The position numbers and the translations under genes were made by a program. 64,000 nucleotides of DNA from Thermococcus stetteri (GTDB taxonomy: Archaea; Methanobacteriota_B; Thermococci; Thermococcales; Thermococcaceae). How positions within the stretch are numbered: position 1 is the first letter of the stretch; each line of letters starts with the position of its first letter. Below are positions 1 through 10,593 of this stretch, one piece after another. The stretch covers positions 806,001-870,000 of the forward strand of contig NZ_JAGGKB010000001.1 in the NCBI RefSeq assembly GCF_017873335.1, written 5' to 3'. The notes under the pieces are model-generated. The model searched no databases and was not told the origin of the DNA. It saw only the letters and a list, made by a program, of their open reading frames with translations.

Positions 1-816
1 ACCACCCACCTGGGGGGCAGGGGGGTGGCCCTCCCCTGCTCCGAACTTCTTTATTCCCGCGAATACTATCCTTTGGGAGCTCCTCAGCTCATAGTTTCAA
101 TCTCGCGTTCTGGGGAGACTACCGAGGCGATAATGGCCATTGAGGCACTAAACATCCCCAAGCTTGCCCTCACAGCCTACGAGAGTACGCTCTCAAGAAT
201 GGCGGACTATGCTCTGATCGTTCCTACTCATGAGGAGAGCGTTGTGATGACCCACTCCTTCCCGGCTTTCTACTTTGCCTACCTCCAGCTCCTTCTGAAA
301 TCGTGGGGTAGGGAGACTTACAACGCCCTTGAAATCTCACAGCTCACGGAAGAGGTACTCAAAGCAGAGCCATACATCAGGGACCTCGTGGATTCCTTTG
401 ACTTCAGGAACGTCATATTCCTCGGTTCGGGAATCCTTTACCCAGTAGCCCTCGAAGCGATGCTGAAGATGAAGGAAATGGCGCTCTTCTGGAGCGAGGC
501 ATATCCTACCTTCGAGGTCAGGCACGGCTTCAAGTCAATAGCCGATGAGGGAACGCTCGTTGTTTTGCTTGCCGACAGGCCCTTTGACTGGCATGAGAAA
601 CTAACTAAGGAGTTCCAGGATCAGGGTGCGAGGGTCTTCACGGTTGCTCCCGAAAACACGGGAGCTGACTACTTCCTGAAGACTCAAGAGCTGGAGGGGG
701 CTATTGCACCAATCGTCTACCTCCCGGTTATCCAGCTCTTGGCCTACTACAAAGCGGTTCAAATGGGCCTCAATCCCGATAATCCGCGCTTCCTGAGCAA
801 GGTTGTAAAGTGGTGA
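1..816 (+). CDS. glmD: Glucosamine-6-phosphate deaminase, SIS-domain archaeal type (5' end outside window)
   Basis: The reading frame is already open at base 1, so the true start lies upstream; about 271 codons are present of an expected 325 or so. A sugar-isomerase (SIS) signature [12 protein letters not shown] lies near the visible N-terminus, and a second SIS half follows with [20 protein letters not shown] and the FEVRHGFKS motif. In Thermococcus chitin catabolism this enzyme deaminates and isomerises glucosamine-6-phosphate to fructose-6-phosphate. Its stop overlaps the start region of the exo-glucosaminidase gene, so the two form an operon. The alternative, a generic SIS-domain isomerase, is less likely given that neighbour. 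Confidence 0.85.
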   Translation, partial: TTHLGGRGVALPCSELLYSREYYPLGAPQLIVSISRSGETTEAIMAIEALNIPKLALTAYESTLSRMADYALIVPTHEESVVMTHSFPAFYFAYLQLLLKSWGRETYNALEISQLTEEVLKAEPYIRDLVDSFDFRNVIFLGSGILYPVALEAMLKMKEMALFWSEAYPTFEVRHGFKSIADEGTLVVLLADRPFDWHEKLTKEFQDQGARVFTVAPENTGADYFLKTQELEGAIAPIVYLPVIQLLAYYKAVQMGLNPDNPRFLSKVVKW

Positions 817-821
817 TGGGA

Positions 822-3182
822 ATGGGAAAGGTTGAGTTTCGCGGCAAAAGGTACATCATCGATGGAGAGCCCGTTACGATAGCGGGGGGAACGCTTCAGT
901 TCTTCAGGGTTCCGGCAAACACATGGAGGGACAGGCTCTTAAAGATGAAAGAAGCTGGCCTCAACACGGTTGACACCTACGTCGCCTGGAACTGGCACGA
1001 ACCTGAGAGGGGGAGCTTTGATTTCACTGGAGACACCCACCCACAGAGGGATTTGGTCGGCTTTCTTGAACTTGCCCAGAATCTTGGCTTCTACGTCATC
1101 ATAAGGCCCGGCCCCTACATTTGCGGCGAGTGGCGGAACGGCGGCATTCCAGACTGGCTTATAAATGAACATCCGGAGATTCTGGCCAAGGGGCCGAACG
1201 GGCCGCTTCCTAGGGACATCTACTATCCGCCCATCACCTACCTCCACCCCACTTACCTGGAAGCCGTGGAGGAGTGGTACAACGCCGTCTTTCCCGTGAT
1301 CAGGAAGTACCTTTACACGAACGGGGGGCCGATAATCAGCGTCTCAATCGACGACGAGCCCTCATACTGGGAAACTATATTTCAGCCCTTCCTAACTGAC
1401 TACAACGAGGTAATAACGAGGCCCGGGGGACTGTGGGAGAGGTGGCTTGAGGAGAACTACACAATTGAAGACCTCAGGAGGCGCTACAAGGGTGACTTCA
1501 GGGACTACTCCGAGATAAAGGTGCCGACGAGCTTCTCCGAGCCCCTGCCAAAGCTCCTCGACTGGCACCACTTCAAGCTCTGGATGGTCAACGAGTACGT
1601 CCGCTGGATTTACGAGAGGATGGAGGGGGAGTTCGACGTTCCCATCAGCATCCTCGATCCCTACCTCCTTCAGGTGGCCTGGAGGCACTTCTTCAACTAC
1701 ATTAGGAGGCACAACATGAAAATTCACGTCTGGACCGAGTTCTGGTACTCATTCTACCGTTCTTCCGACTTCAAGGAGGACAAGCTCGGCCACATCTACT
1801 ACAAGACGGGAATCTACTGCTACCACGTCAGGAAAGCCGGAACGCCGCCGCTAAGCATCGAGACCCAGAGCTCTCTTGCCCACACCATCGACCCGACGGA
1901 GGCCGAGCTCCTGTACTCCATACTGCCCCCGCGGGGCATACCGAACATCAACTACTACCTCTTCGTCGGTGGGGAGAATCCGAAGGGCTATGAATCTCAC
2001 AACGGGATTACTTGGGACGTTTACTCGCCAGTTGGTCTTGATGGGTCTGAGAGGCCTCACTTCGGGGTCATAAAGGCCCTTTCCGAGACAATGACCTCCG
2101 CAGAGGGACTCGCCGATGCCGAGTTGAAGCCCAAAGTTGCGGTCGGCCTATACGAGCCCTATGAACCCCTCAACCTCTGGGGCTACGAAGGCCTTGAGGA
2201 GAGCACCGACTTAAACGAGTACCTCCTCGGGGAGAGGGGTCTTTTCACGCTCTTGGCCATGAGCAACACACCCTTTGATGCCGTTGATCTTGAGGATGCC
2301 ACAGTTGACGAACTCTTGAGTTACAAACAGCTCTGGGTCTACAGCCTCGATTTCATGTCCAGGGTAGTTCAGGACAAGCTCGTCGAGTTCGTTGCGAGGG
2401 GTGGGAACCTCGTTATACTCCCGATGCTCCCGCGCTACGATGAGAACATGGAACCTTACAGCTCTCTTGCAGACTTCCTCGGCGTTGAAGTTGAGAGGGC
2501 GAATGCTAGGAGGAATCCGCGCCTCGTTCAGTTTCTCAGCGTATCGGCGGACGGCATAGACAGGATGCTCGTCAGGAACACCGTTCGCGGAGTGAAAGGC
2601 GGAGAACCCATAGCTTTCATGGGTGAAAAGCCCGTTGGAGCCATGGTAAATAGGGGAAAGGGAACTGCCATAGTCCTCGGTTTCCGCCTTCAGTACTACA
2701 CCAGCTACCATGACCTGCACAGAAAGTTCGTCTGGAAGCTCAAGGAGCTCCAGGGGGTAAGGGAGGACTTCGAGGTCACAAACCCCGACATGATACTCCT
2801 CCCGATGGAGGGGAGCGATTACGCCTACCTCGCCGTTACCAATCCGAGGGGCCACGAGATAAAGGGCAAGATACACTACCGCGGCCTTGAGGTTCCGGTC
2901 CTGCTCGATGGCATTGAAATGAGGAAGAGGGGCACCCTCTACCTCCCCTTCGGTGTCAGAAAGGGGGATGTTGAGATAGTATACGCTACTGCAACACTGG
3001 TGAAGTGGGAAGGAGAGGTTCTTACATTCAGGAACCACCTCTCCGGCGTCAGCGAAGTGGCAATAAGGGGCAGTAGGGGGGTGAATGTGCAGGGCGGTAG
3101 GATAATTGACGAGGAGAATGGGGAAATCCTAAGGATGGCCGTGGAGCACCCTGGAGAGTACTTCGAGGTAGAGCTCCTCTGA
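822..3182 (+). CDS. glmA: Exo-beta-D-glucosaminidase, GH35-type
   Basis: A 786-residue enzyme that removes glucosamine from the non-reducing end of chitosan oligosaccharides such as deacetylated chitobiose. The N-terminal TIM barrel carries IRPGPYICGEW, and later domains are beta-rich or glutamine-amidotransferase-like. I start at ATG 822 rather than upstream GTG/ATG codons because the acid/base Glu in SIDDEP and the nucleophile Glu in LSIETQSS then fall at residues 179 and 347. As I recall, these are the catalytic positions reported for the T. kodakarensis enzyme. The gene follows glmD with a few bases of overlap or spacing, giving a chitin-catabolic operon. It appears intact. Confidence 0.9.
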   Translation: MGKVEFRGKRYIIDGEPVTIAGGTLQFFRVPANTWRDRLLKMKEAGLNTVDTYVAWNWHEPERGSFDFTGDTHPQRDLVGFLELAQNLGFYVIIRPGPYICGEWRNGGIPDWLINEHPEILAKGPNGPLPRDIYYPPITYLHPTYLEAVEEWYNAVFPVIRKYLYTNGGPIISVSIDDEPSYWETIFQPFLTDYNEVITRPGGLWERWLEENYTIEDLRRRYKGDFRDYSEIKVPTSFSEPLPKLLDWHHFKLWMVNEYVRWIYERMEGEFDVPISILDPYLLQVAWRHFFNYIRRHNMKIHVWTEFWYSFYRSSDFKEDKLGHIYYKTGIYCYHVRKAGTPPLSIETQSSLAHTIDPTEAELLYSILPPRGIPNINYYLFVGGENPKGYESHNGITWDVYSPVGLDGSERPHFGVIKALSETMTSAEGLADAELKPKVAVGLYEPYEPLNLWGYEGLEESTDLNEYLLGERGLFTLLAMSNTPFDAVDLEDATVDELLSYKQLWVYSLDFMSRVVQDKLVEFVARGGNLVILPMLPRYDENMEPYSSLADFLGVEVERANARRNPRLVQFLSVSADGIDRMLVRNTVRGVKGGEPIAFMGEKPVGAMVNRGKGTAIVLGFRLQYYTSYHDLHRKFVWKLKELQGVREDFEVTNPDMILLPMEGSDYAYLAVTNPRGHEIKGKIHYRGLEVPVLLDGIEMRKRGTLYLPFGVRKGDVEIVYATATLVKWEGEVLTFRNHLSGVSEVAIRGSRGVNVQGGRIIDEENGEILRMAVEHPGEYFEVELL

Positions 3183-3187
3183 GCTTT

Positions 3188-5353
3188 TTATGTTTCTCCC
3201 TCCAGGTCCAGGAACCTCTCCAGTGATACTAGGCCGATTTCCTTTAGGTTCAGTTTTATGAGTTCTATTTTCTTCTCGTAGGTTCTGGAATAGAATCTGG
3301 GTAGGTTGTAGTAGTTTATCTGGGCTGTGAAGTGTATGGGATGGTGGCCTTCGATTTTTATCTCCACTCTCGGGGCGAGGGAGTAGTTCTTCGGGTTGTA
3401 GGTCGTCCATCCCCTCACATCGATGGACATGGCCCTGGATTCTATCAGACTTTTGAGCTCTTTTTCTCTCCTTTCTACTTCCTCCTGGAGAGCCCCTATG
3501 ACTTCATCTATATCATCCATTGGAAATATGCGGGCAAAAAGCCGCAGAAAACCCTTTCTGTCTATTCTGAATCCCCGTTCAGTGCAACCCGGATTTGCCC
3601 TGCACCGCTCTGTGAGTCTTTTAATTCCGAGGGCTATTATTTCGGAGAGTCTCTCGGAGTCGTATATGTAGAAGGCCTTGTCGGCAAGCATAATACTATC
3701 TATCTCCTTAGAGATGCTCCCGGTTGAGAGGGTCTTCTCAAGTGCGCGCATCAATTTTTTAACGCCAGGATCCATCCCCCTCAGGAAGTAGTCAGTGAGG
3801 AAGAAGAGTGCGGCATCATTTTGGCTACCGTACTTCGCTAAAAGCTCCCAGATTCCCGAATCCCTGCTTTTTTGGCTGGAAGTTAGCAAGCGCGCGTAGT
3901 ACTCAAAGGGTTTATCGAGCTCCTTTCCTCTTGCCAATAAGGTGTAGGGGACCGTTTTGAATTCCGTGGGCTTTGATAGGCCTTTTATCAGCTCAAGAAG
4001 TCGCTTAGCTGAGGATTTTTCCTCTGCGTTGTAGAGGACGTAACCAACTTCGACGCCTTCAAAGTAGAGGTTATCTATGGCCCTTCCAAGATCTTGGTAT
4101 TCAAACGTTCGCGGGGTGGCAACAACTGCCATGTACTTAAGCTTTTTCGGGCTGGATATGCGAATAAGCCTCCCGAGGCGCTGGTAGAAACGTAGGGGGC
4201 TCTTTGGGGTGTCACCCATGACCATCAACCCGGCCTCTGGAATGTCAACTCCTTCCTCTCCCACGAGTGTGGATATTATAAGGTCAACCTCTCCATTTTT
4301 TGCCCTTTCAAGAAGCTGGAGACGCTCTTGTTTTGAAAGATCGCTTGTGAGGACTTCAGATGCCACCACCGGCATTTCCTTTTCGACGAGCTCTTTGAAC
4401 TCATAGGCGGTGGCTTTTCTCGACGTGAAGACTATGACGGGGGTTATCTCTTCGTTGCCTTCTAAATCATAAGCTCTGAGAATCTCCAACAGCGTCCTTG
4501 CCTTGTGGGAGAAGCCTTCAGAGCTGCAGAACTGGAGCAGGCGGTCTATGACGTACTTTCCCCTAACCCTTCCGTTTTCAACTGCACGTCTCAGGCTCTC
4601 GCAAAAAGCCCTTTTGCCGTATTTTACAAGGGTTCTTTCGAGGAAGAACGTTATTTGGGGCTCTCCCCAGAGAAATCCGCGGTAGAGGGTTTCGTAAATT
4701 TCATCTTCTACATTGTTGAACTCAGAGTCGTAAACGTCCACAACGGCCCTTGGAGGGGTGAAGTTGGAGTCTATTTTTGTCAGGTCTTTGAAGTCGTATT
4801 TGAGGAGGGTAGGGTACTTAAAAATGCCCTTTGCAGTCGTGTAATAGGAATAGAGCTTCTTTCTGGGCAGCAGAGCGGTAAACCCGATCGTGAATTCTGG
4901 ATTGAGGATGTTCAGGAGCTCTTCGTATATTCTGTTCCCGAGGGCATGGTGCACCTCGTCTACAATAACTCCCCCGAAATCAAGCTCCATGATATTCGCG
5001 CATTTCAGGGCGGTCTGGGGAGTCGCGATCACGAGGTCAGAGTTTCCAAAGCTTCCACACTGCCCCTCATACTCTTTTTCAGAGTTAAAAACGTGTTTCC
5101 AGAGCTTTTCATACATCTGGTCACATAGAAATCTGGTTGGTTCCAGTACAAGCACTCTGTTGCCTTTTTCAAGCAAAAGGTGTGCTGTGAAGAGCTCAAG
5201 GATGGTCTTGCCACTTCCAGTGGGCATGGAAACCACGAGAAAACCCTCTTCTAGTGTCTCCAATATCTCCCTGGCAACGTGGAGCTGATACGCTCTCATC
5301 GAAAATCCGAGCCTACTCTTCAGTACTTCATTGAACCCCTCAAGGTACTCCAT
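3188..5353 (-). CDS. Superfamily II DEAD/DEAH-type helicase or translocase
   Basis: 721 residues. Motif I PTGSGKT is at residues 44-50, motif II DEVH at 132-135, a TAL motif III follows, and motif VI QRLGRLIR lies in the second RecA domain. The Q-motif-like MRAYQLHVAREIL precedes the Walker A. The layout resembles archaeal Hef/RIG-I-like or ERCC3-like DNA translocases, but the 250-residue C-terminal part holds no nuclease motif I can recognise, only four scattered cysteines (RCRANPGC and nearby). It converges tail to tail with glmA, and the DUF835 gene lies 20 bp upstream in the same direction, suggesting co-transcription. Specific substrate is unknown. Confidence 0.85.
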   Translation of the reverse strand: MEYLEGFNEVLKSRLGFSMRAYQLHVAREILETLEEGFLVVSMPTGSGKTILELFTAHLLLEKGNRVLVLEPTRFLCDQMYEKLWKHVFNSEKEYEGQCGSFGNSDLVIATPQTALKCANIMELDFGGVIVDEVHHALGNRIYEELLNILNPEFTIGFTALLPRKKLYSYYTTAKGIFKYPTLLKYDFKDLTKIDSNFTPPRAVVDVYDSEFNNVEDEIYETLYRGFLWGEPQITFFLERTLVKYGKRAFCESLRRAVENGRVRGKYVIDRLLQFCSSEGFSHKARTLLEILRAYDLEGNEEITPVIVFTSRKATAYEFKELVEKEMPVVASEVLTSDLSKQERLQLLERAKNGEVDLIISTLVGEEGVDIPEAGLMVMGDTPKSPLRFYQRLGRLIRISSPKKLKYMAVVATPRTFEYQDLGRAIDNLYFEGVEVGYVLYNAEEKSSAKRLLELIKGLSKPTEFKTVPYTLLARGKELDKPFEYYARLLTSSQKSRDSGIWELLAKYGSQNDAALFFLTDYFLRGMDPGVKKLMRALEKTLSTGSISKEIDSIMLADKAFYIYDSERLSEIIALGIKRLTERCRANPGCTERGFRIDRKGFLRLFARIFPMDDIDEVIGALQEEVERREKELKSLIESRAMSIDVRGWTTYNPKNYSLAPRVEIKIEGHHPIHFTAQINYYNLPRFYSRTYEKKIELIKLNLKEIGLVSLERFLDLEGET

Positions 5354-5373
5354 TATCCTTCTCCTCTTTTTGA

Positions 5374-6132
5374 CTACTGCTCAATACTTTTGAACTCTTT
5401 CTTTAAAAGTGCTGCCTGGTGGTGTTCCAGTGTTTTGGGGTCTAAGACTAGCAACAGGGTTGCACCCTTCAGTAGGAGGTTGTCCTTCAGTGTTGTGAGG
5501 AACTTCAGCACGCTGTTGAAGCCGTTTTCGAGGGTCAGGTATTCAAGTCCGTCTATTATGACGATCGTGTCTTTGTCGGCGCTTTCAATAAGTTTGTGGA
5601 GTATCGCCGGAAGGCGGAGGGGGTCTATGGCGTTCTCTCCCGGCACTTTGCTAAGCCAGAGGTAGGAAATCCCCTGCTTTTTAAATAATTCTGGATTTCT
5701 AGTTAGTGCAATAATTTTCTCACCCTTTGCGAGTTCGATAATTTTTGAGATATCAATATCTTTGGTAACTATGTAAGCCCCTTTCGCTAAAGCCGATTCC
5801 CCATTTGCAACCTTAGATGGGACAACAGAAAGCCTGCTTTTATTCATATAGTCGATTATGTAGTATGTTCCAAGGATTAGGGCGAAGGAAATTATAATGT
5901 CGTCGAGGATTTTGGTGAAGGGCGTTGGATACACATCGTTCATAACATCGACAAGAAAGCCAAGCCAAAATATGAATACAACAACAGCACCTCTTTTAAG
6001 GAGGAGCGCGGGCAGTGTCATTTCAAAAATTCTGCGGTATTTGTACAGGATGAAGAGGGCTAACGTAACGACAGCAAGCTTGAATATTTCGATGTCAAGC
6101 TTGAGGGTCCACCCCACCATAACTAACGCCAT
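5374..6132 (-). CDS. DUF835 domain membrane protein
   Basis: 252 residues. The first 100 or so hold about three hydrophobic membrane segments (starting WTLKLDIEIFKLAVVTLALF). After a charged linker comes a soluble domain with alternating hydrophobic strands, including IVIIDGLEYLTLENGF and LLLVLDPKTL, typical of the DUF835 family abundant in Thermococcales and distantly like KaiC/RecA-type folds without an obvious P-loop. Function is unknown; a signalling or regulatory role has only been guessed for the family. It is immediately upstream of the helicase gene on the same strand. Confidence 0.75.
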   Translation of the reverse strand: MALVMVGWTLKLDIEIFKLAVVTLALFILYKYRRIFEMTLPALLLKRGAVVVFIFWLGFLVDVMNDVYPTPFTKILDDIIISFALILGTYYIIDYMNKSRLSVVPSKVANGESALAKGAYIVTKDIDISKIIELAKGEKIIALTRNPELFKKQGISYLWLSKVPGENAIDPLRLPAILHKLIESADKDTIVIIDGLEYLTLENGFNSVLKFLTTLKDNLLLKGATLLLVLDPKTLEHHQAALLKKEFKSIEQ

Positions 6133-6656
6133 TTTTAGTTCAGGTGGTGTCTTAAAAACTTTCTGGTTATTACCAAGTTATAACGACGACCGATGATAAG
6201 GCCTGCAGAATTCGAACATTTTGGGAGTATTCAGATGGGGCACTTCCTTAACTCCATTCTAAGGGACATTTTTAACACTTCGGGTGTTTTAATTGACAGA
6301 TTGAATTTTATGAGCTTGCAAATGGGACTCTTGGAAAAGCCTGCGGTTCTCTCTGATATTGCATGCATTATGGGACAAAGTGTTTTCCAGAACCGCGAAA
6401 TCACCGGTTCATATCCACTGTGCTTCTTGGAAATACTATCCCTGTTCCGGAGGAGTTTGGATGCCTAAGAGCTGGTGGCCATCAAGCGGCCGTTTGTTGA
6501 TACCACAATGAGGAGGGGTGTTGAAAGACCGGGATGAAAACAAGCGAAAAATACTTGATAACTACCTAAAAACCCTGACCGAGGGATATTAAAGCCCGAA
6601 TAATCGGCCGATGGTCTTTCTTTTGGAAATCGGAAAAAACGATTAAAAGGAGGGCC
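6133..6656. other. 524-bp gap without a convincing gene; possible relic
   Basis: No intact gene is seen. A 91-codon open frame on the plus strand from 6193 has no ribosome binding site and no recognisable family. Near 6520-6592 two short frames look protein-like (KRPFVDTTMRRGVERPG, and VLKDRDENKRKILDNYLKTL ending in TAA), suggesting the tail of a decayed gene. It also contains the upstream region of the DUF835 gene. I cannot name the parent gene. Confidence 0.3.
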
Positions 6657-9600
6657 TCAGCCCTCGACCTTCTCGATCCCTATCTTCGCCTGGACTTCGG
6701 GCCATTCAACGACGTAGCCTTTAGCTTCCTCGAAGCGAACCTCTACCGCCCTCGTTTCGCGCATTATGTAGTCGATCTTCTCCTGGAGGAGCTCCCGGTT
6801 CTCGTCGGTGGTCTCGATGGTGACCCTAATGCGGTCGTTCACGTCCAGATCAAGGCGCTTGCGCATCTCCTGGATTCTCCTGACGAACTCCCTGGCGAGT
6901 CCCTCGGCGAGAAGCTCCCTCGTGAGGGTCTTGTCCACAAAGACCCTTCCGCCCTCGAAGTCCTCAGCAACTAGGAAGTCAGGCAGCTTCTCTTCGATGG
7001 TTATGTGCTCCCTCGTGAGGTGGAAGGTCTTGCCCTCTATTTCGACGTCCACTTCACCCTTCTCGTAGAGCTCCCTTCCGTGCTCGCTTATCCAAGCTAT
7101 GACCTTCTTGGCGTCTCCCTTGAACTCCGGTCCAACTTTGGCGAAGTTCGGCTTTACGATGAGCTCGCGCTCGACCTTTCCAACTACGACTTCCTTGGCG
7201 TTGAGCTGGTCTCTCAGAAGGTAGTTCAGCCTCTCGACGGCCCTCTTAACTGTCTCGTCCCCGGTCTCGATGATTATTCTCCTGACGGGGTAGCGGAGCT
7301 TTATCTTCGCCCTCTGCCTGGCGCTTGAGCCGGCCTCGACGATTCTCCTGACGTACTCCATCTCCCTCTCAAGCTCCTCGTCGATGGCTTCTTCGTCCGC
7401 CTCCGGCCAGTCGAGCATGTGGACGCTCTCAACACCGACGAAGGGCCTCAGGAGGTTCTGGTATATCTCCTCGGCTATGTAGGGCGTGAAGGGTGCCATC
7501 AAGCGAAGCAAAACGTCGAAGACCTTCCAGACGGTGTAGTAGGCCGCTAATTTGTCCGGGTCGTCGCCCTCGACCCACATGCGCTTCCTGATGAGCCTGA
7601 CGTACCACCTGCTCAGGTCCTCCACTATGAAGTTGTGGATGGCCCTCGTGGCTTTGGTGAGCCTGAAGGTCTCTATGCCCTCTGTAACATCTCCGATGAG
7701 GCTGTTAACCCTGCTGAGTATCCACCTGTCCTCTTCCCTGAAGGGAAGTTCCCCGGGGACATTTCTCGGGTCGAAGTTATCCAGACTCATGTATGTTGCT
7801 GAAAGCACATAAACGTTCCAGAGGATGTTCAGCATGCGCTTGACCTGCTCAAGTCCCTTCCAGCTGAAGCGGAGGTTCTCCCAGGGGTTCGTCGCCCAGA
7901 GCATGTAGAACCTGAAGGGGTCCCTTCCCTCCCTCTGGACGACTTCTTCAGGCCTTATGATGTTGCCGAGGCTCTTGCTCATCTTGTCGCCCTTCTCATC
8001 AAGGACGTAGCCGTGCATGGCAACATTCCTGTAGGGAACGGTGTCGAAGGCGATAACGCTTGCAGCCTGCTGGGAGTAGAACCACTTGGTGACCTGGTCT
8101 TCGCCCTCAACGATGAAATCCGCGGGCCAGAGCCTCTCGAAGAGCTCCTTGTTTCTCGGGTAGTCGAGGGAAGCCCAGCTCGCTATTCCGCTGTCGAACC
8201 AGACATCCACTACGTCCTTTACGCGCTTCATCTCCTTGCCGTTCACCCTTATGATGAAGGCATCGACGTAGGGTCTGTGGAGGTCCTCCGGGCCGAGCTT
8301 CTCCTCTATGACCTTCAGCTTTTCTTCATAGCTCTCCGGAAGGTCTATCCTCTCGCCGTTGACCTCTATCGCAACTGCTAATTTAACGAGCTCTTCAAAG
8401 CTTCCAACGACGTAGTATTCTCCGTCCTCGCTCTCCCATATCGGGAGCGGGATTCCCCAGTAGCGCTGCCTGCTTATGACCCAGTCGCCGGAGTTCATGA
8501 CGCCGTTGTCATACCTGACTTTCACCCAGTCGGGATACCAGGTGACCTTCTCGTCGTTCTCCTTGATTATCTGGTCCTTGACCCTGCTGACCTTTAGGAA
8601 CCACTGGTCGGTGGCGCGGAATATGAGCGGGGTCTTACAGCGCCAGCAGTGCGGGTACTTGTGCTCTATTTCCCCGGCCTTCACGAGGTAGCCCTTCTCC
8701 TTCAGGTGCTCGATTATCTCTGGATCCGCCTCTTTGACGTAGGTTCCCTTCCACTTTCCTTCGGTGTACCTTCCCTGGTCATCCACTGGGCTGTAAACGG
8801 GCAGACCGTAGCGCTGGCCGACCTCGAAGTCCTCCTCACCGTGACCTGGTGCTGTGTGAACCAGCCCAGTACCGTCCTCGAGCGTGACGTGCTCGCCGAG
8901 GATGACCCTGTGAGCCCACTCGTACTTCTCGCGGAACTCCTTCTGGGCAGGGTACTCCTCCATCAGAACGTGGACGTAGCGTATCCCCTCAAGCTCTTCT
9001 CCTTTAAACGTCTCGACGATTTCACCCTTAACCCCTACCTCGCTGAGAACCCTCTCCACGAGGGCCTTTGCCATTATCCAGTACTCCTCGCCCTTCTCGG
9101 TCTCGACCTTAACCTTCGCGTACTCGTACTCCGGGTGGGCGGCAACGGCGAGGTTAGCCGGAAGGGTCCAGGGCGTCGTCGTCCAGATGAGGAGGTACTC
9201 GTTCTCCTTGCCCTCAACCGGGAACTTTACGTAGATGCTTGGATCCTTCCTCATCTTGTACTCGCCGCGGACCTCGTGCTCGGCCAGGGCCGTCTGACAC
9301 CTCGGGCACCAGTGGAGGACGCGCTTGTCCTTCTCAAGGAGGCCCTTCTCCCACGCCCTCTTGAGCGTGAACCATCCAGACTCGATGTACTCGTTCTTTA
9401 TCGTCATGTACGGGTTGTCCCAGTCCATCCAGACTCCCAGCTGCTTGAACTGCTCGGTCATGATTTTGAGGTTGTTGAGGGCGAACTCCTTGCACTTCTT
9501 TATGAAGTTGTCAACGCCTATCTTGGTCTCTATCTCGCGCTTGTTCTTCAGCTTCAGCGCCTGCTCGACCTTGACCTCTATAGGAAGGCCGTGCATGTCG

Positions 9601-9857
9601 AAACCGGGCTGTCTCCTAACGTTGTAGCCCTGCATGCTCCTGAAGCGGATTATCATGTCCTTGATTATCTTGTTCCAGGCCGTACCGAGGTGGATTGCAC
9701 CGCTCACATACGGAGGCCCGTCGAGGAAGTAGTACTTCGGGCCGTTCTCCCTGAGCTTTTTCACCTTCTCGTAGGTGTTGTTCTCCTTCCAAAAGCGCTC
9801 TATCTTCTCCTCGAGCTGACCTGGGTTGTACTCCCTAAACTCTGGCTCCCTGATCAT
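6657..9857 (-). CDS. ileS: Isoleucyl-tRNA synthetase
   Basis: 1066 residues, normal for the archaeal/eukaryotic type. The class I HIGH-type motif is HLGT at residues 56-59 and the second signature is KMSKS. The editing (CP1) insert contains WTTTPWTLPAN and two zinc-knuckle pairs (CPRC and CWRC). The C-terminal part has the anticodon-binding domain and the extra archaeal tail. The start is ATG preceded by a strong GGAGGGG site. It charges tRNA-Ile with isoleucine in the cytoplasm. It is transcribed alone, divergent from the triphosphatase gene, and intact. Confidence 0.98.
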   Translation of the reverse strand: MIREPEFREYNPGQLEEKIERFWKENNTYEKVKKLRENGPKYYFLDGPPYVSGAIHLGTAWNKIIKDMIIRFRSMQGYNVRRQPGFDMHGLPIEVKVEQALKLKNKREIETKIGVDNFIKKCKEFALNNLKIMTEQFKQLGVWMDWDNPYMTIKNEYIESGWFTLKRAWEKGLLEKDKRVLHWCPRCQTALAEHEVRGEYKMRKDPSIYVKFPVEGKENEYLLIWTTTPWTLPANLAVAAHPEYEYAKVKVETEKGEEYWIMAKALVERVLSEVGVKGEIVETFKGEELEGIRYVHVLMEEYPAQKEFREKYEWAHRVILGEHVTLEDGTGLVHTAPGHGEEDFEVGQRYGLPVYSPVDDQGRYTEGKWKGTYVKEADPEIIEHLKEKGYLVKAGEIEHKYPHCWRCKTPLIFRATDQWFLKVSRVKDQIIKENDEKVTWYPDWVKVRYDNGVMNSGDWVISRQRYWGIPLPIWESEDGEYYVVGSFEELVKLAVAIEVNGERIDLPESYEEKLKVIEEKLGPEDLHRPYVDAFIIRVNGKEMKRVKDVVDVWFDSGIASWASLDYPRNKELFERLWPADFIVEGEDQVTKWFYSQQAASVIAFDTVPYRNVAMHGYVLDEKGDKMSKSLGNIIRPEEVVQREGRDPFRFYMLWATNPWENLRFSWKGLEQVKRMLNILWNVYVLSATYMSLDNFDPRNVPGELPFREEDRWILSRVNSLIGDVTEGIETFRLTKATRAIHNFIVEDLSRWYVRLIRKRMWVEGDDPDKLAAYYTVWKVFDVLLRLMAPFTPYIAEEIYQNLLRPFVGVESVHMLDWPEADEEAIDEELEREMEYVRRIVEAGSSARQRAKIKLRYPVRRIIIETGDETVKRAVERLNYLLRDQLNAKEVVVGKVERELIVKPNFAKVGPEFKGDAKKVIAWISEHGRELYEKGEVDVEIEGKTFHLTREHITIEEKLPDFLVAEDFEGGRVFVDKTLTRELLAEGLAREFVRRIQEMRKRLDLDVNDRIRVTIETTDENRELLQEKIDYIMRETRAVEVRFEEAKGYVVEWPEVQAKIGIEKVEG

Positions 9858-10051
9858 GGAAAACCCCTCCAGAAATGATAGTCAACGCTAACCCAGAAGA
9901 GGGCTTCAAGCCTCGAAACGGGCGAAGCGGAGGATAAAACACTCCCCCCTCATGGGTATCGGGCAAAGTTGGGAAGTCTGCTTATAAGGTTTTTGGATGG
10001 TTCCTCGGCAATCCCTTTAAGCTGCGTCCCCTCCTTTGAATTGGTGGTAGA

Positions 10052-10588
10052 ATGAAAGTGGCCGTTGGCTCGACAAACCCAGCCAAAGTTAAGGCTGTTA
10101 GAGAGGTTTTCCAGGGGATTTATGGAGACGTGGAGGTAGTCCCCATCGAGGTGGACAGCGGAGTTCCAGACCAGCCGATGGGGCTTGAGGAGACGGTTAA
10201 GGGAGCAATCAACAGAGCCAGACAGGCTCTCGAGAAAACTGGGGCGGATTTTGGAGTGGGCATCGAGGCCGGCCTCTATTCGGTTCCAGAGACGATTACA
10301 GGCTATATGGACGTCCAGTTCTGCGCGGTGGTTGACAGGGAGGGCAGGATAACCCTCGGACACGGGCCGGGCTTTGAGTACCCTCCAGGTGTAATCAAGC
10401 GAGTGTTTGGAGAAGGCGTTGAAGTGGGAATAGCGATGGGAGAACTCGTCAACGACCCCGGGCTGAAGAGGAAGATCGGTGCGATAGGTGTATTGACCCA
10501 TGGGAGGCTCGTGAGAAAAGAGCTGAACAAGCTGGCTGTGCTCATGGCCTTAGTCCCGAGGCTGAACCCAGAGTGGTATGGGCTGTGA
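10052..10588 (+). CDS. Inosine/xanthosine triphosphatase (DUF84/YjjX family)
   Basis: 178 residues, the family's normal length. It begins [16 protein letters not shown], the substrate-binding GSxNPxK signature, and continues with [13 protein letters not shown] and GVGIEAGL, all typical of non-canonical purine NTP phosphatases that hydrolyse ITP and XTP and keep deaminated purines out of nucleic acids. GGTGG lies 5-9 nt before the ATG. It is monocistronic and faces ileS head to head across a 190-bp gap. Confidence 0.9.
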   Translation: MKVAVGSTNPAKVKAVREVFQGIYGDVEVVPIEVDSGVPDQPMGLEETVKGAINRARQALEKTGADFGVGIEAGLYSVPETITGYMDVQFCAVVDREGRITLGHGPGFEYPPGVIKRVFGEGVEVGIAMGELVNDPGLKRKIGAIGVLTHGRLVRKELNKLAVLMALVPRLNPEWYGL

Positions 10589-10593
10589 GGATG

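Noticed and set aside
2211-3038. 275-codon open frame on the minus strand within glmA
   Set aside because: It is the mirror of a strongly coding frame in a G/C-rich gene, with no ribosome binding site or family motif; glmA on the plus strand has clear catalytic motifs.
8649-9878. 409-codon open frame on the plus strand opposite ileS
   Set aside because: Leucine/valine/histidine-rich composition typical of an antisense frame; ileS covers the region completely.
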